Below are positions 1 through 8,904 of a stretch of 64,000 nt of DNA, in pieces. Within the stretch, counting starts at the first letter, position 1. Every line of letters begins with the position of its first letter. The notes under the pieces are model-generated. The model was not told where the DNA came from, did not search any database, and saw only the letters and a program-made list of their open reading frames with translations. A program made the position numbers and the translations under genes. The DNA lies in the NCBI RefSeq assembly GCF_004361815.1, contig NZ_SNWA01000001.1:1922001-1986000 (forward strand), in the 5' to 3' direction. The DNA is from Paraburkholderia sp. BL10I2N1 (GTDB lineage Bacteria; Pseudomonadota; Gammaproteobacteria; Burkholderiales; Burkholderiaceae).

Positions 1-99
1 TACAGCATGCCGCAACGATCGCGATCCGGCCATCGTCCCGTAACGGTGCGACGTCAGGCACGCGAGGCGCCGCCTGTCGCTGGGTAAGTCGCGCGGGCC

Positions 100-1632
100 T
101 TAGGCGTCGGGCGTGACGGACTCGTGTTCGAACCATGCGTCGATGTCGCAACTCACTGCTTCGCGCATGCCTGGCTCGGCGAGATGCAAGCCAAGTTTTG
201 AGCGGCGCCACAGGACGTCGTACGCGGTGCAGGCCCATTCTGTATCGCGAAGATAACGCAGTTCGGCCTCGTAAATTCCGGGCGCGAAAGCCTGCCCGAG
301 GTCGGCCACCGAGCGCGCAGCACCTGTGATCTGTGTCGCGCGCGTCCCATAGGACCGGGCATAGCGGCGCGCAAGCTCCGGTGGCAGCCATGCATGCTGT
401 TGCTGGAACTGCGCGGCGAAGCGTTCGAAATTCGCGTTCGCGATGTCACCGCCGGGCAGCGAAGCGCCTGCGGTCCACGCAGGCGCCGACAGGGCGAGCG
501 CGCGGGCAAGTATGTCGACGGCTTCTTCAGCCAGCTTGCGAAAGGTCGTGATCTTGCCACCGAACACCGACAGCAGCGGCGCTTCGCCCGCTGGCGCGTC
601 GAGTTCGAGCCGGTAGTCGCGTGTGACTGCCGACGGGTTGTCCGCGCCTTCTTCCTCGAGCAGCGGCCGCACGCCGGAATAGGTCCAGCGCACGTCGCGC
701 GGCGTGATCTTCTGCCTGAAGTAGCGGTTGATCGAATCGCACAGGTACTGCGTTTCGTCCTCATTGATCGCTACCTTCGCCGGATCGCCGCGGTACTCGA
801 TGTCGGTCGTGCCGATCAGCGTGTAGTCGTGTTCGTAGGGGATCGCGAAGATGATCCGCTTGTCCGGGTTCTGGAAGATGTACGCGTGATCGTGCTCGAA
901 GAGGCGCCGCGTGACGATGTGGCTTCCCTTCACGAGCCGTACGGAGTGCGTCGCGCCTCGCCCCAGCGCACCCTGCAGCAGTTCGCTGACCCACGGGCCG
1001 GCGGCGTTGGCGATCGCGCCGGCGCGCACGTCGATGACCCTGCCGTCCGCTGATTCGAGCCGCGCCTGCCATTCGCCGCCCGCCCGCACTGCATTCACGA
1101 GTTTCGTGCGCGTCAGGATCGCCGCGCCACGTTCGCTTGCGTCGAGTGCGTTCAGCACGACGAGGCGCGCATCGTCGACCCAGCCGTCCGAGTAGACGAA
1201 GCCTCGCCTGATCGAATCGATGAGCGGCGCGCCGGCCGGATGGCGGCGCATGTCGATACCGCGCGAGCCTGGCAGCAGTTCGCGTCGCGCGAGGTGATCG
1301 TAAAGAAACAGGCCGGCCCGGATCAGCCACGCGGGCCGCAGGTTCGGCATGTGCGGCATCACGAAGCGCAGCGGCCACATGATGTGCGGTGCGGCGCGCA
1401 GCAGTGTCTCGCGCTCCTGCAGTGCCTTGCGCACGAGACCGAACTCGCGGTACTCGAGATAGCGCAGGCCGCCGTGAATCAGTTTCGTGCTGGCCGACGA
1501 CGTGTGCGACGCGAGATCGTCCTGCTCGCACAGCAACACGGAAAGGCCGCGCCCGGCGGCATCGCGGGCGATACCGGCACCGTTGATCCCGCCGCCCACG
1601 ACGAGTAAATCGTATCTCGCGCCTTGTGTCAC
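100..1632 (-). CDS. glpD: Aerobic glycerol-3-phosphate dehydrogenase
   Basis: FAD-dependent, membrane-associated enzyme that oxidises sn-glycerol 3-phosphate to dihydroxyacetone phosphate and passes electrons to quinone. The N-terminus carries the dinucleotide-binding motif VVGGGINGAGIARDAAGRGL (about residues 11-30), followed by the family-typical STKLIHGGLRYLE segment. Length 510 aa is normal for the family. The start is GTG at 1632, preceded by a GGGGA run at good spacing. A GlpR-like operator lies about 45-65 bases upstream, and the GlpR gene is close by at 2770-3549. glpF and glpK are not seen inside the window; they may lie beyond its left edge. Identification is firm. Confidence 0.96.
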   Translation of the reverse strand: MTQGARYDLLVVGGGINGAGIARDAAGRGLSVLLCEQDDLASHTSSASTKLIHGGLRYLEYREFGLVRKALQERETLLRAAPHIMWPLRFVMPHMPNLRPAWLIRAGLFLYDHLARRELLPGSRGIDMRRHPAGAPLIDSIRRGFVYSDGWVDDARLVVLNALDASERGAAILTRTKLVNAVRAGGEWQARLESADGRVIDVRAGAIANAAGPWVSELLQGALGRGATHSVRLVKGSHIVTRRLFEHDHAYIFQNPDKRIIFAIPYEHDYTLIGTTDIEYRGDPAKVAINEDETQYLCDSINRYFRQKITPRDVRWTYSGVRPLLEEEGADNPSAVTRDYRLELDAPAGEAPLLSVFGGKITTFRKLAEEAVDILARALALSAPAWTAGASLPGGDIANANFERFAAQFQQQHAWLPPELARRYARSYGTRATQITGAARSVADLGQAFAPGIYEAELRYLRDTEWACTAYDVLWRRSKLGLHLAEPGMREAVSCDIDAWFEHESVTPDA

Positions 1633-1676
1633 CTGCTGTGTCCCCTGAAGACTGAAGGAAAATACCTCGAACTGAT

Positions 1677-1696
1677 AATGTTCGTTTTCGAACTCT
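1677..1696. promoter_or_regulatory. GlpR-like operator upstream of glpD
   Basis: AATGTTCG-TTTT-CGAACTCT reads as an inverted repeat (GTTCG/CGAAC around TTTT). It resembles the enterobacterial GlpR operator of the form ATGTTCG-N4-CGAACAT. A second, degenerate set of half-sites (ATGAACATATTCGAA) follows at about 1697-1712. The site is between divergent glpD and the small lipoprotein gene. Binding by the product of 2770-3549 is inferred. Confidence 0.6.
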
Positions 1697-1808
1697 AATG
1701 AACATATTCGAAAAAGTAAAGTTCAGACCTCGGCTGGCCGATCGGACGAGGTGACACGGGCTACGCTAGCAGACGATACTCATGTCACGGGCTATCGAGA
1801 GGTGAAAA

Positions 1809-2183
1809 ATGCGTGGACTTTTGATGATTGGTGCCGCGGCGTTTCTCGTGGGGTGCGTGAGCACACCGAGTCTTACTGGAACGACGGGCACGCGTTCGTT
1901 TGCGGCGCTGCAGGAGATGTGCGGCGCGCAGCGAGTCGACTATGGTGAAGACGCGCAATCCGTCTATACGGTGCTATTCGATGCGCATGTCGCAAACCGG
2001 CGCGGGAGGATATCGAACGAGGAGTTCTGTGCTTTCCAGGCTGCCATGGCGCAGCAGTATGTGAAGCTGGGCAGGAGCAGCGATCCGCAGATGCGCAATC
2101 AGTGGGTGACATTCTTCAACACCCAGCGCGTGACGGCGTTGAGCTGGCGCGCAGCGGTGGATCCTACCTTGCGTTCTGGCTAA
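1809..2183 (+). CDS. Small lipoprotein of unknown function
   Basis: A 124-aa protein with a short hydrophobic signal and a lipobox ending FLVGC, so Cys16 should be the lipidated residue. It is preceded by a good ribosome binding site (GAGAGGTGA). The mature part is soluble and slightly basic, has one further Cys pair member in each half (EMCGAQ, EEFCAF), and shows no recognised domain. It is divergent from glpD and shares its upstream region, but nothing ties it to glycerol metabolism. Probably an outer-membrane-anchored periplasmic protein; function unknown. Confidence 0.7.
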   Translation: MRGLLMIGAAAFLVGCVSTPSLTGTTGTRSFAALQEMCGAQRVDYGEDAQSVYTVLFDAHVANRRGRISNEEFCAFQAAMAQQYVKLGRSSDPQMRNQWVTFFNTQRVTALSWRAAVDPTLRSG

Positions 2184-2268
2184 CGGAATCGAGCAGAGCG
2201 CGGGTGGTATGGGCGTGCGTGAACCGCACGCCGCGTACCGGACGTCGACCGGGACTGTTCCGGCCTGA

Positions 2269-2466
2269 CTATGAAAACCGTTTGATGGCTCTGAGGGCTG
2301 AATCGCCGACCTCGGTAAGGCGCCACTGCTGGAGGCCCGAGGCAAGTTTTTCGAGTTGTACAAGCTGGCGCTCGAGCAGGGCGTCGAGTTCGCCGCGCTC
2401 CATGTCGGCCTGGTTGGGGGAGTCTTTCACGAGCAACAACGTGGCGAATTCATGCGGACTCAGCAT
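2269..2466 (-). CDS. Small hypothetical protein (65 aa)
   Basis: Short acidic, helix-rich protein beginning MLSPHEFATLLLVKDSP and containing ELDALLERQLVQLEKL. The ATG at 2466 is chosen because GGAGAG lies 5 bases upstream; another ATG four codons earlier has no such site. The composition, with heptad-like leucines, looks like a real coding region, not a shadow. No family recognised. It sits alone between the lipoprotein gene and glpR. Confidence 0.6.
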   Translation of the reverse strand: MLSPHEFATLLLVKDSPNQADMERGELDALLERQLVQLEKLASGLQQWRLTEVGDSALRAIKRFS

Positions 2467-2769
2467 CGTTCTCTCCATGTCAACGAACGCGAACTGTGCT
2501 CCGGACCGTGAACCAGCGTGGATTGCTGGCTGGGCTGGACGTCACTGAAACAGTCCTGGCCGACGCGGCACGATACGGACGTCGGGACCTGCAGTGTAGT
2601 CAACCGCACACAGAACCCCAAACCGTCCCCCGAAAATTTTCCATTTGACATACGGACTCTCGAGAGGCGGTTAGCACCGCGCGCCAGATCCTTGATTTCA
2701 CTCGAAGTTTTGCGTGCGGTGCAGCAAACGCAATACGCGTGCCCGGTGCTATGACATTGGGCGGGTCGA
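2467..2769. other. Intergenic stretch without a recognisable gene
   Basis: About 300 bases between the 65-aa gene and the end of glpR. Presumably holds the promoter of the 65-aa gene. No coding sequence, tRNA or strong terminator hairpin was seen. Confidence 0.5.
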
Positions 2770-3549
2770 TCAGTCGGCGATATAGACCTGCGTAGCCGCT
2801 GTCGCGAGGGTTTCGGCCATGTCGGCGGGCGGGGCGGCGTCGGTGAAGAGTGCGTCGATCTGGTTCAGATGCCCCTGGCGGACAAGTGCAGGGCGGCCGA
2901 ATTTCGAGTGATCGGCGGCGAGGAAGACGGTGCGTGCATGCTCGATGATCGCCTCGGCGACGCGCACTTCGCGGGTGTCGAAGTCGCGCAGCGTGCCGTC
3001 CGTCTCAATGCTCGACGTGCCGATGATCGCGAAATCGACTTTGAACTGGCGGATGAAATCGATCGCGAGTTCACCTACGATCCCCTTGTCCCACGGGCGC
3101 ACGATCCCACCAGTTACGAGCACCTCGCTGTCCGGATAGCCGCTCATCATGCTGGCGACGTTCAGGTTGTTCGTGATCACCCGCAGCCCCCGATGGCGGT
3201 TGAGCGCGCGTGCGACTTCTTCGGTTGTGGTGCCGAGATTGATGAAAAGCGAAGCCTGTTCAGGAATGTGAGTGGCCACTAACGCAGCGATACGACGCTT
3301 CTCGTCGTGAAACATCCTTTGCCGAGCGGTGTACGAGACGTTTTCGGAGCTGGTCGGCAAGCTCGCGCCGCCGTGATAGCGGCGTAGCAGATTCATGTCC
3401 GCGAGCCAGTTCACATCGCGCCGGATCGTCTGCGGCGTCACGTCGAAATGCGCGGCGAGATCGTCGACGGTAACGAAGCCGTCGCGTTGCACCCATTCGA
3501 GCAATTCCTGTTGACGTGCGTTCAGGGTCAGGCGGGGATCTCGGGTCAT
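2770..3549 (-). CDS. glpR: DeoR-family repressor of glycerol metabolism
   Basis: A 259-aa DeoR-family transcriptional regulator. The N-terminal winged helix-turn-helix spans roughly residues 10-60 (RQQELLEWVQRDGFVTVDDL, then FDVTPQTIRRDVNWL). The C-terminal DeoRC effector domain includes NLGTTTEEVARAL and the ITNNLNVA segment. Family members that control glp genes respond to glycerol 3-phosphate. The assignment to GlpR specifically rests on sequence style, closeness to glpD and the matching operator at 1677-1696. No strong Shine-Dalgarno precedes the ATG at 3549. Confidence 0.88.
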   Translation of the reverse strand: MTRDPRLTLNARQQELLEWVQRDGFVTVDDLAAHFDVTPQTIRRDVNWLADMNLLRRYHGGASLPTSSENVSYTARQRMFHDEKRRIAALVATHIPEQASLFINLGTTTEEVARALNRHRGLRVITNNLNVASMMSGYPDSEVLVTGGIVRPWDKGIVGELAIDFIRQFKVDFAIIGTSSIETDGTLRDFDTREVRVAEAIIEHARTVFLAADHSKFGRPALVRQGHLNQIDALFTDAAPPADMAETLATAATQVYIAD

Positions 3550-3639
3550 GGTTTTATGGATCGATTGGCGCGCGGCGCCGGGACGCCTCAGGCAGGCGAG
3601 TGTTGGGGTGGTCGTATTGTAAGACCTCCAGCCGGGTTC

Positions 3640-4002
3640 TCAGCCGACGACGCGGGACGTCGCGTTGGAGCCGATCGATTCCTGCTTGTTCTCGATGGAT
3701 CCGCAGTCGCCGAACGTCGTCGAAGGCGGCAAGCGGCTGTTCCATACGATCGTTCCGGCGTTCCTCAAGCAGCAGGTCGAGGGGCGGCAGGAGGCAAGTG
3801 GTGAGCTTCGTCGTGATGGGCGGCGACATGCAGCCGCAAGGCCCCCGCAGTCGGTGGTGCGGATGCTTGACTACGGGCGGCAGCCGCAGGCCGCGTGCGA
3901 TGCGCCGCGCTGGAAGGTGAACCGCGACATCACGATCGACATCGAGGCGACGCTCGATCGAAACACCGCGCGTGTGCTTGAAGAGAGGGGCCACACGATC
4001 AT
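3640..4002 (+). pseudogene. Gamma-glutamyltransferase C-terminal remnant (ggt)
   Basis: Translated pieces match the small-subunit end of bacterial gamma-glutamyltranspeptidase. One frame gives IDSCLFSMDPQSPNVVEGGK and FHTIVPAFL (from about 3674). A shifted frame gives VVMGGDMQPQG (about 3810-3843). A third shift returns VVRMLDYGRQPQAACDAPRW and ends near ERGHTI at about 3999. At least two frameshifts and the loss of everything upstream make it non-functional. It is joined directly to transporter-like sequence at about 4003, which suggests a deletion or fusion event. Confidence 0.75.
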
Positions 4003-4594
4003 ATTTCGCGACCATCATCGCCCGGCAGTTCTTCCCGATGCAAGACGAGTGGCTGTCGACGCTGCTTGCCATCGGCACGCAAACAGGAACGTGCGAAGGT
4101 GGGCGCAGGCAAGGCCAATGACCCGGGCGTATCGTTCAGCAACCAGTGGCTGAATCTGATACTCGCCATCGGTATAGTCGCGCAATCGACAGTCGGCGGG
4201 TATATGCTCCAGCTCCACATGCCGATGTATGCCGTGAAGCAGTTGCATATGCCGGTGGCCGCGACGTTCGGCGTGGTCGTGCTCAACAGTGGCCTGCAAT
4301 TTCTGCTGTCGCCGGTGATGGGTGCGTTGTCGGATCGCATCGGCCGCATCCGCATCATGCTGACAACGTCGGTCTTAATCGGCATTTGATCTATCCGATG
4401 TTCGCGTTGCTGCAGAGTCATCCGACGATTGGCGGGCTGTTGTTGCTGCAGGGCACCGCAGGCATCTTCAGGGCGGCTTACTCGGGACCCGTGCCGGCGT
4501 CGCACCGAGCTACTATGTGTTGATTGCTGCGGTGTTGTCGGGCGTATCGCTCGCGATCGTTGCGATGCGAATGCGCCGTCCGCGCAGCGTGTAA
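4003..4594 (+). pseudogene. MFS (MHS-type) transporter remnant with internal deletions
   Basis: The remnant starts in the first third of a metabolite:H+ symporter-like MFS protein (FATIIARQFFPMQDEWLST at about 4004). It then jumps to a mid-protein part (FSNQWLNLILAIGIVAQSTV through LSDRIGRIRIML, about 4133-4370). A short insertion after SVLIGI creates a stop at 4387-4389. A shifted frame resumes with YPMFALLQSH and LLLLQGTAGIF. After another gap it ends with APSYYVLIAAVLSGVSLAIV and a stop at 4592-4594. Several large segments are missing, so this is a decayed gene. Confidence 0.75.
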
Positions 4595-4922
4595 GCGGAC
4601 GTAATGAAGCGGACATTGCTGCCTGGATAAGACCGCGCGATACATGGTGTCCCACCCGCAGGCAGCCTCTACGGGCTGCCTGCATTTTTCTTGCGCTTGC
4701 GCCTTGTCATGGTCTGCGTGCTTTCCCTAGCCATGAACGGAACTGGCTGGTGCGGGCACGGTCTGTGCTGTGGTATCTGCACGTTTCTGGAACACCAGCT
4801 AAGATGCAGGATAGAAGGTTAAATATTTCAAGGCGCTCTATCTGACAACGGTGGGCAGCCGGGCCAGGCACACGCGCTCAGGCATGCTCCATTCGTCGAT
4901 ATGGCTTTGGGAGCACGACACA
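4595..4922. other. Intergenic region upstream of di-iron protein gene
   Basis: Besides the terminator at 4658-4690, this 330-base stretch shows no gene. The AT-richer part around 4815-4850 (GGTTAAATATTTCAAGG) is the likely promoter area for the gene at 4923. No defined operator was recognised. Confidence 0.45.
4658..4690 (+). terminator. Rho-independent terminator
   Basis: Perfect 10-bp stem GCAGGCAGCC / GGCTGCCTGC with a 6-base loop, followed by ATTTTTC. It would end transcription of the degraded transporter. Confidence 0.8.
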
Positions 4923-5750
4923 ATGCAAAAAGCCTCCATGCACGTGATGCCCTGGCGGATCGAAGATATTGATCTCAGCCGCATCGACCGGCAGCGCGCG
5001 GTCGTCAATGAAGATCTGCTATTGCTGCTGTGTGCGGCGTCGTTCATCGAAAGCGGCACCGACCTTTACACCAGCAATCTCAGCACGTTTTTCAACGGCG
5101 ACCCCGAAGTTTCAGCGTGGCTCAACAATGAATGGGAGCCCGAAGAAATGCAGCATGGCCGGGCACTAAAGGCCTATATTGCTCACGTGTGGCCGGAATT
5201 CGACTGGGATACGGCCTTTCAAAACTTCTTTGAAGAGTATTCAAAAACCTGTTCGGTCGAGGACTTCGAAAAGACGCGTGCGCTTGAAATGGTGGCGCGC
5301 TGTGTGGTCGAAACAGGTACGGCGACGCTGTATCGGGCGATCGGCGAGTGTTCCGATGAGCCTGTGCTCAAGCAGATCACAGACAACATCCGCACTGACG
5401 AAGTCCGTCACTACAAGCATTTTTTCAAATACTTCAAGAAGTACAACAAGATCGAGGGCAACGGCCGTCTGGCCGTGCTAGGCGCACTGATGCGCCGCGT
5501 GATGGAAATCAAGAACGAGGATTCGGAGATCGCGCTGCGTCATGTATTCGCGATCCGCTATCCTGAACGCGTGAACGATCCGGTCTACAACCGCGAACGC
5601 GCGGCGCGCATCAATACTCTCGTGCGTCGCAACCTGTCGGCGGACATGTGTGTGAAGATGCTGCTGAAGCCACTGGATCTGCCTGCGAAGATTCAACCGG
5701 GCGTGCACTACCCGCTCGCGAAGATCACGCAACACGTGTTCTTTCGCTGA
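4923..5750 (+). CDS. Ferritin-like di-iron carboxylate protein
   Basis: A 275-aa helical protein with a complete di-iron ligand set for the ferritin/acyl-ACP-desaturase fold: Glu43 (FIESGTDLY), Glu75 and His78 (EEMQH), Glu130 (VVETGTA), and Glu160 and His163 (DEVRH). The two ExxH motifs are 85 residues apart, as expected for a four-helix bundle. The ATG at 4923 follows GGGAG at suitable spacing. The substrate is unknown; desaturase, hydroxylase and oxygenase are all possible. It is monocistronic: a terminator follows and pseudogenes precede. Confidence 0.75.
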   Translation: MQKASMHVMPWRIEDIDLSRIDRQRAVVNEDLLLLLCAASFIESGTDLYTSNLSTFFNGDPEVSAWLNNEWEPEEMQHGRALKAYIAHVWPEFDWDTAFQNFFEEYSKTCSVEDFEKTRALEMVARCVVETGTATLYRAIGECSDEPVLKQITDNIRTDEVRHYKHFFKYFKKYNKIEGNGRLAVLGALMRRVMEIKNEDSEIALRHVFAIRYPERVNDPVYNRERAARINTLVRRNLSADMCVKMLLKPLDLPAKIQPGVHYPLAKITQHVFFR

Positions 5751-5802
5751 TCCTTCGCAGGCGTTGCGCAGTCTGTCCCGGATACCGCGACAATGACCCG
5801 AT

Positions 5803-5829
5803 GGCCCGCCTGCGCGGGCCATTCTTTTT
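5803..5829 (+). terminator. Rho-independent terminator
   Basis: Stem GGCCCGC / GCGGGCC with loop CTGC, followed by ATTCTTTTTC. It lies after the di-iron protein gene and ends just before the ribosome binding site of the next gene. Confidence 0.75.
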
Positions 5830-5852
5830 CGACTACTGACCGGAGCGATGCG

Positions 5853-6371
5853 ATGACAGCTTCATCTGATCGCGAGAGAGCACTCGAACAGGACGTCTTC
5901 GACGAATGGCCACCTCAGCTGCGTGCGGCATTCGACGGCACGTCGCTCGAAACGAAGACCGGCTTTACGGCATCGCTTGTGACGCTCGATGCGAATGGCC
6001 ATTTACGGACATCGCTCGTTGGCGTCGGTGAGCTGTATGCGCCTGATTCGCGAACGGTGTGTATCGCGCTGTGGCCGCAGTCGCGGGCGGCGCGAGCGCT
6101 GGCTCGTGGCGGACGGGCGGCGCTCACATTCGTTTTCGACGATGCGTTCTATCAGGTGCAGCTGGACATCCAGCGTTTGCCTGATGCCGGAGTCGGCCTT
6201 GCGTGCTTCGCCGGTTCGATCGATACAGGCGAGGCGCGGCGCGTGCGTTATGCGCGCCTGACTGGCGGCATTACGTTCGAGCTTGAAGGGGAGGGGGAGA
6301 CGGTGCTCAATCGATGGAAACAACAGATCGAGCACCTGAAGAAGGCGGCCGGAGCAGTGCCCGGCCGTTAG
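5853..6371 (+). CDS. Pyridoxamine 5'-phosphate oxidase-like protein
   Basis: A 172-aa protein with the split-barrel PNPOx-like pattern: SLVTLDANGHLRTSLVGVGE, then TVCIALWPQSRAARAL, then ALTFVFDDAFYQVQLDI. Proteins of this fold bind FMN, F420 or heme, and the sequence does not tell which. The ATG at 5853 is chosen because CGGAGCG lies just upstream and the next in-frame codons upstream run through a terminator. It is convergent with the helicase gene. Function unknown beyond the fold. Confidence 0.7.
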   Translation: MTASSDRERALEQDVFDEWPPQLRAAFDGTSLETKTGFTASLVTLDANGHLRTSLVGVGELYAPDSRTVCIALWPQSRAARALARGGRAALTFVFDDAFYQVQLDIQRLPDAGVGLACFAGSIDTGEARRVRYARLTGGITFELEGEGETVLNRWKQQIEHLKKAAGAVPGR

Positions 6372-6413
6372 ATAGTCCATCCGCGCTCGAGCGCGGTTGG
6401 GTTGCCGTTGTGC

Positions 6414-7952
6414 TCAGCGACCCCGTTGGCCGCCGTTGCGCGGCGGATGTGCGCTACGCGGCGCGTCGCCGCGGGGCTTGCCGCCCAGCAGCGCGCCGGG
6501 GCCGCCACCTTGCGGCTTGCGCGGTGCGCGGTTAGCGGCGCCGGCCTCGTGCGTGGCGGCACGCGGCTTGTCGTGGTGACGGGTCGTTTCGTGACGGGGG
6601 TTGTCCTTGCGTACCTGAGCTTGCCCGCTACTACCGGGCTTCGCGGCTTGAGGCCTCGTCTGCGGTTGCTGTTGCGACGTGCCGCTGCGCGAACCGGAAC
6701 GCGGCTGCGCCGCGCCCTCACGCTTCGGTGCGCCTTGACCTTGACGCGGCTGACGACCGCCACCGCCGCCCTGACCGCGCCGCAGGATCGGTTCCGGCTT
6801 GGCGTCCGGATCAGGCTCGAAGCCTGCGATCACTTCCTGAGGCACTGGCCGCTTGATGAGCTTCTCGATGTCCTTCAGCAGTTGCAGTTCGTCGACGCAA
6901 ACCAGCGACACCGCCTCGCCCGTTGCACCGGCGCGGCCCGTGCGGCCGATACGGTGCACATAGTCTTCCGGCACATTCGGCAGGTCGAAGTTGACGACAT
7001 GCGGCAACTGGTCGATGTCGATGCCGCGCGCGGCGATATCGGTGGCAACCAGCACCTGCAGCGTGGCGTCCTTGAACTCAGCCAGCGCGCGCGTACGCGC
7101 CGACTGGCTCTTGTTGCCGTGAATCGCGAGCGCGCTGATGCCGTCCTTTGTCAGCTGTTCGGCGAGGCGGTTCGCGCCATGCTTCGTGCGCGTGAACACC
7201 AGCACCTGGAACCAGTTGTGCCGGCGGATCAGGTGCGTGAGCAGTTCGCGCTTCTTGTCGCGATCGACCGGGTGAATCTTCTGCGCAACCGATTCCGCCG
7301 TCGTGTTGCGACGAGCCACTTCGATCAGCGCCGGCGCGTCGAGCAGATTGTCGGCAAGCGTCTTGATTTCGTCGGAGAAGGTGGCCGAGAAGAGCAGGTT
7401 CTGGCGCTTCGGCGGCAGCTTCGCGAGCACGCGCTTGATGTCGTGAATGAAGCCCATGTCGAGCATGCGGTCGGCTTCATCGAGCACGAGAATGTCGAGT
7501 TGCGACAGATCGATCGTCTTCTGCTGCATGTGATCGAGCAGACGGCCAGGGGTCGCGACGACGATATCGACGCCGCGCCTTAACGCATCGATCTGCGGAT
7601 TGATGCCGACGCCGCCGAACATCACGGTCGACTTCAACTTCAGGTATTTGCCATACTGGCGCACGCTTTCCTCGACCTGCGCCGCGAGTTCGCGCGTCGG
7701 CGTGAGGATCAGCGCACGCACCGCGCGCTTGCCCGATGCGTTGTTGACGGGTTGCATCGTCGTCAGGCGCTGCAGGATCGGCAGCGTGAAGCCGGCGGTC
7801 TTGCCGGTTCCGGTCTGCGCGCCGGCGAGCAGGTCGCCGCCGTTAAGGACGGCAGGAATCGCCTGGGTCTGGATAGGTGTAGGGGAGGTGTAGCCCAGTT
7901 CGTGAACAGCACGGACCAGCGGTTCGGACAAGCCGAGGGAATCAAAAGACAT
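6414..7952 (-). CDS. rhlE: DEAD-box ATP-dependent RNA helicase (RhlE type)
   Basis: A 512-aa DEAD-box helicase. The core shows the Q motif ([14 protein letters not shown]), Walker A ([11 protein letters not shown]), [13 protein letters not shown], the DEAD box ([10 protein letters not shown]), SATFSD, ARGIDI and [10 protein letters not shown]. After about residue 390 comes a long low-complexity basic tail rich in Gly, Gln, Arg and Pro, typical of RhlE-like proteins and probably RNA-binding. The ATG at 7952 follows AAAGAG at six bases; a TTG five codons earlier is less likely. It unwinds RNA in ribosome assembly or mRNA decay. The exact paralogue is inferred. Confidence 0.92.
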   Translation of the reverse strand: MSFDSLGLSEPLVRAVHELGYTSPTPIQTQAIPAVLNGGDLLAGAQTGTGKTAGFTLPILQRLTTMQPVNNASGKRAVRALILTPTRELAAQVEESVRQYGKYLKLKSTVMFGGVGINPQIDALRRGVDIVVATPGRLLDHMQQKTIDLSQLDILVLDEADRMLDMGFIHDIKRVLAKLPPKRQNLLFSATFSDEIKTLADNLLDAPALIEVARRNTTAESVAQKIHPVDRDKKRELLTHLIRRHNWFQVLVFTRTKHGANRLAEQLTKDGISALAIHGNKSQSARTRALAEFKDATLQVLVATDIAARGIDIDQLPHVVNFDLPNVPEDYVHRIGRTGRAGATGEAVSLVCVDELQLLKDIEKLIKRPVPQEVIAGFEPDPDAKPEPILRRGQGGGGGRQPRQGQGAPKREGAAQPRSGSRSGTSQQQPQTRPQAAKPGSSGQAQVRKDNPRHETTRHHDKPRAATHEAGAANRAPRKPQGGGPGALLGGKPRGDAPRSAHPPRNGGQRGR

Positions 7953-8153
7953 AGATACTCTTTGCAAATGCAGATGTGGCGACCCGCGCCTGTGCAGCCA
8001 GGAGGCGCGACTAATGTCTCAGCGCCGAAGCCGGACTGAGGCGGAGGCTGATCGCCGGGAAATCGGCGGTACGCTCGCAGGCGCACCGAATGCATCAACG
8101 CGCTATCAAGACACGTTGACTGGCGTTAAGTTGCATTTCGCCGTCGTGGAATG

Positions 8154-8774
8154 TCACGCGACATAGCGCGCAACACTGACGAATTGACACAGACTGCCGG
8201 CCAGCACGAACAGGTGCCAGATGCCATGTCCATGCCGGATGCGCTCGTCGTTGATGAAGAAATAGATACCGACACTGTAGATGATGCCGCCGGCCACGAG
8301 CCATGCGGTGCCCGCAGGAGGCAATGCCTCCACCAGCGGACGAATGGCAACGAGCGCGAGCCATCCCATCAGGACATACAGCACCATCGAAACGCTGCGG
8401 GTGCGTCGCCCGAGCGTCAGTTCCTGCACGATACCGAGGGCAGCAAGCCCCCAGCTCACGCCAAACAGCGACCAGCCCCACGGACCACGCAACGTGACCA
8501 GCGTGAACGGCGTATAGCTGCCGGCGATCAGCAGGTAGATCGCCGAATGGTCGCATTTCTGCAGGATCGCCTTGAGACGCGGATTGCGAACACTGTGATA
8601 AAGCGTGGAGATAGCATACAGCACGAACAGCATTGCGCCGTACACCGCGAAGCTCACGACCTTGTACGGATCGCCGGCAAGCGCGCCCATCGTCACAAGC
8701 GTCGCCAGTCCCGCAACCGACAGCACCGTGCCGACGAGGTGGGTCACGCTGTTGAAACGCTCACCGATATGCAC
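8154..8774 (-). CDS. Hemolysin III / TrhA-family membrane protein
   Basis: Integral membrane protein with about seven hydrophobic segments, of the hemolysin III (PAQR-like) family. Conserved features include the STLYHS segment, CDHSAIYLLIAGSYTPF, and a C-terminal HGHGIWHLFVLAGS, whose histidines would bind metal. A GTG start at 8774 (VHIGERFNSVTHLVG) is preceded by AGGAG and gives 206 aa; an ATG 11 codons upstream (8807) is the alternative. Role probably membrane or lipid homeostasis, not hemolysis. Confidence 0.85.
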   Translation of the reverse strand: MHIGERFNSVTHLVGTVLSVAGLATLVTMGALAGDPYKVVSFAVYGAMLFVLYAISTLYHSVRNPRLKAILQKCDHSAIYLLIAGSYTPFTLVTLRGPWGWSLFGVSWGLAALGIVQELTLGRRTRSVSMVLYVLMGWLALVAIRPLVEALPPAGTAWLVAGGIIYSVGIYFFINDERIRHGHGIWHLFVLAGSLCQFVSVARYVA

Positions 8775-8843
8775 GGCTCTTTCTCCTGCCTGCCTCATGC
8801 GCCTCATCGCGCGCCCTCATGCTACACGCGTCGGGCACCGGCC

Positions 8844-8887
8844 AAAAAACAAGGGGCGCGGCCGCGATGCTCCGCTGACCGCGCCCC
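8844..8887 (-). terminator. Rho-independent terminator of the cytochrome operon
   Basis: Read on the minus strand: stem GGGGCGCGG / CCGCGCCCC with a 17-base loop, then TTGTTTTTT. It lies directly after the stop of the three-heme cytochrome gene. Confidence 0.75.
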
Positions 8888-8904
8888 GGTGCATCCGACA
8901 TCGC

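Noticed and set aside
6381..6396. Palindrome CCGCGCTCGAGCGCGG as a terminator between convergent genes
   Set aside because: A perfect palindrome leaves almost no loop and there is no T-run, so a terminator call is not supported.
6402..7583. Long plus-strand frame opposite the RNA helicase
   Set aside because: It is the GC-rich antisense shadow of rhlE. The minus strand carries all DEAD-box motifs, and the plus-strand translation is Arg-rich with no domain.
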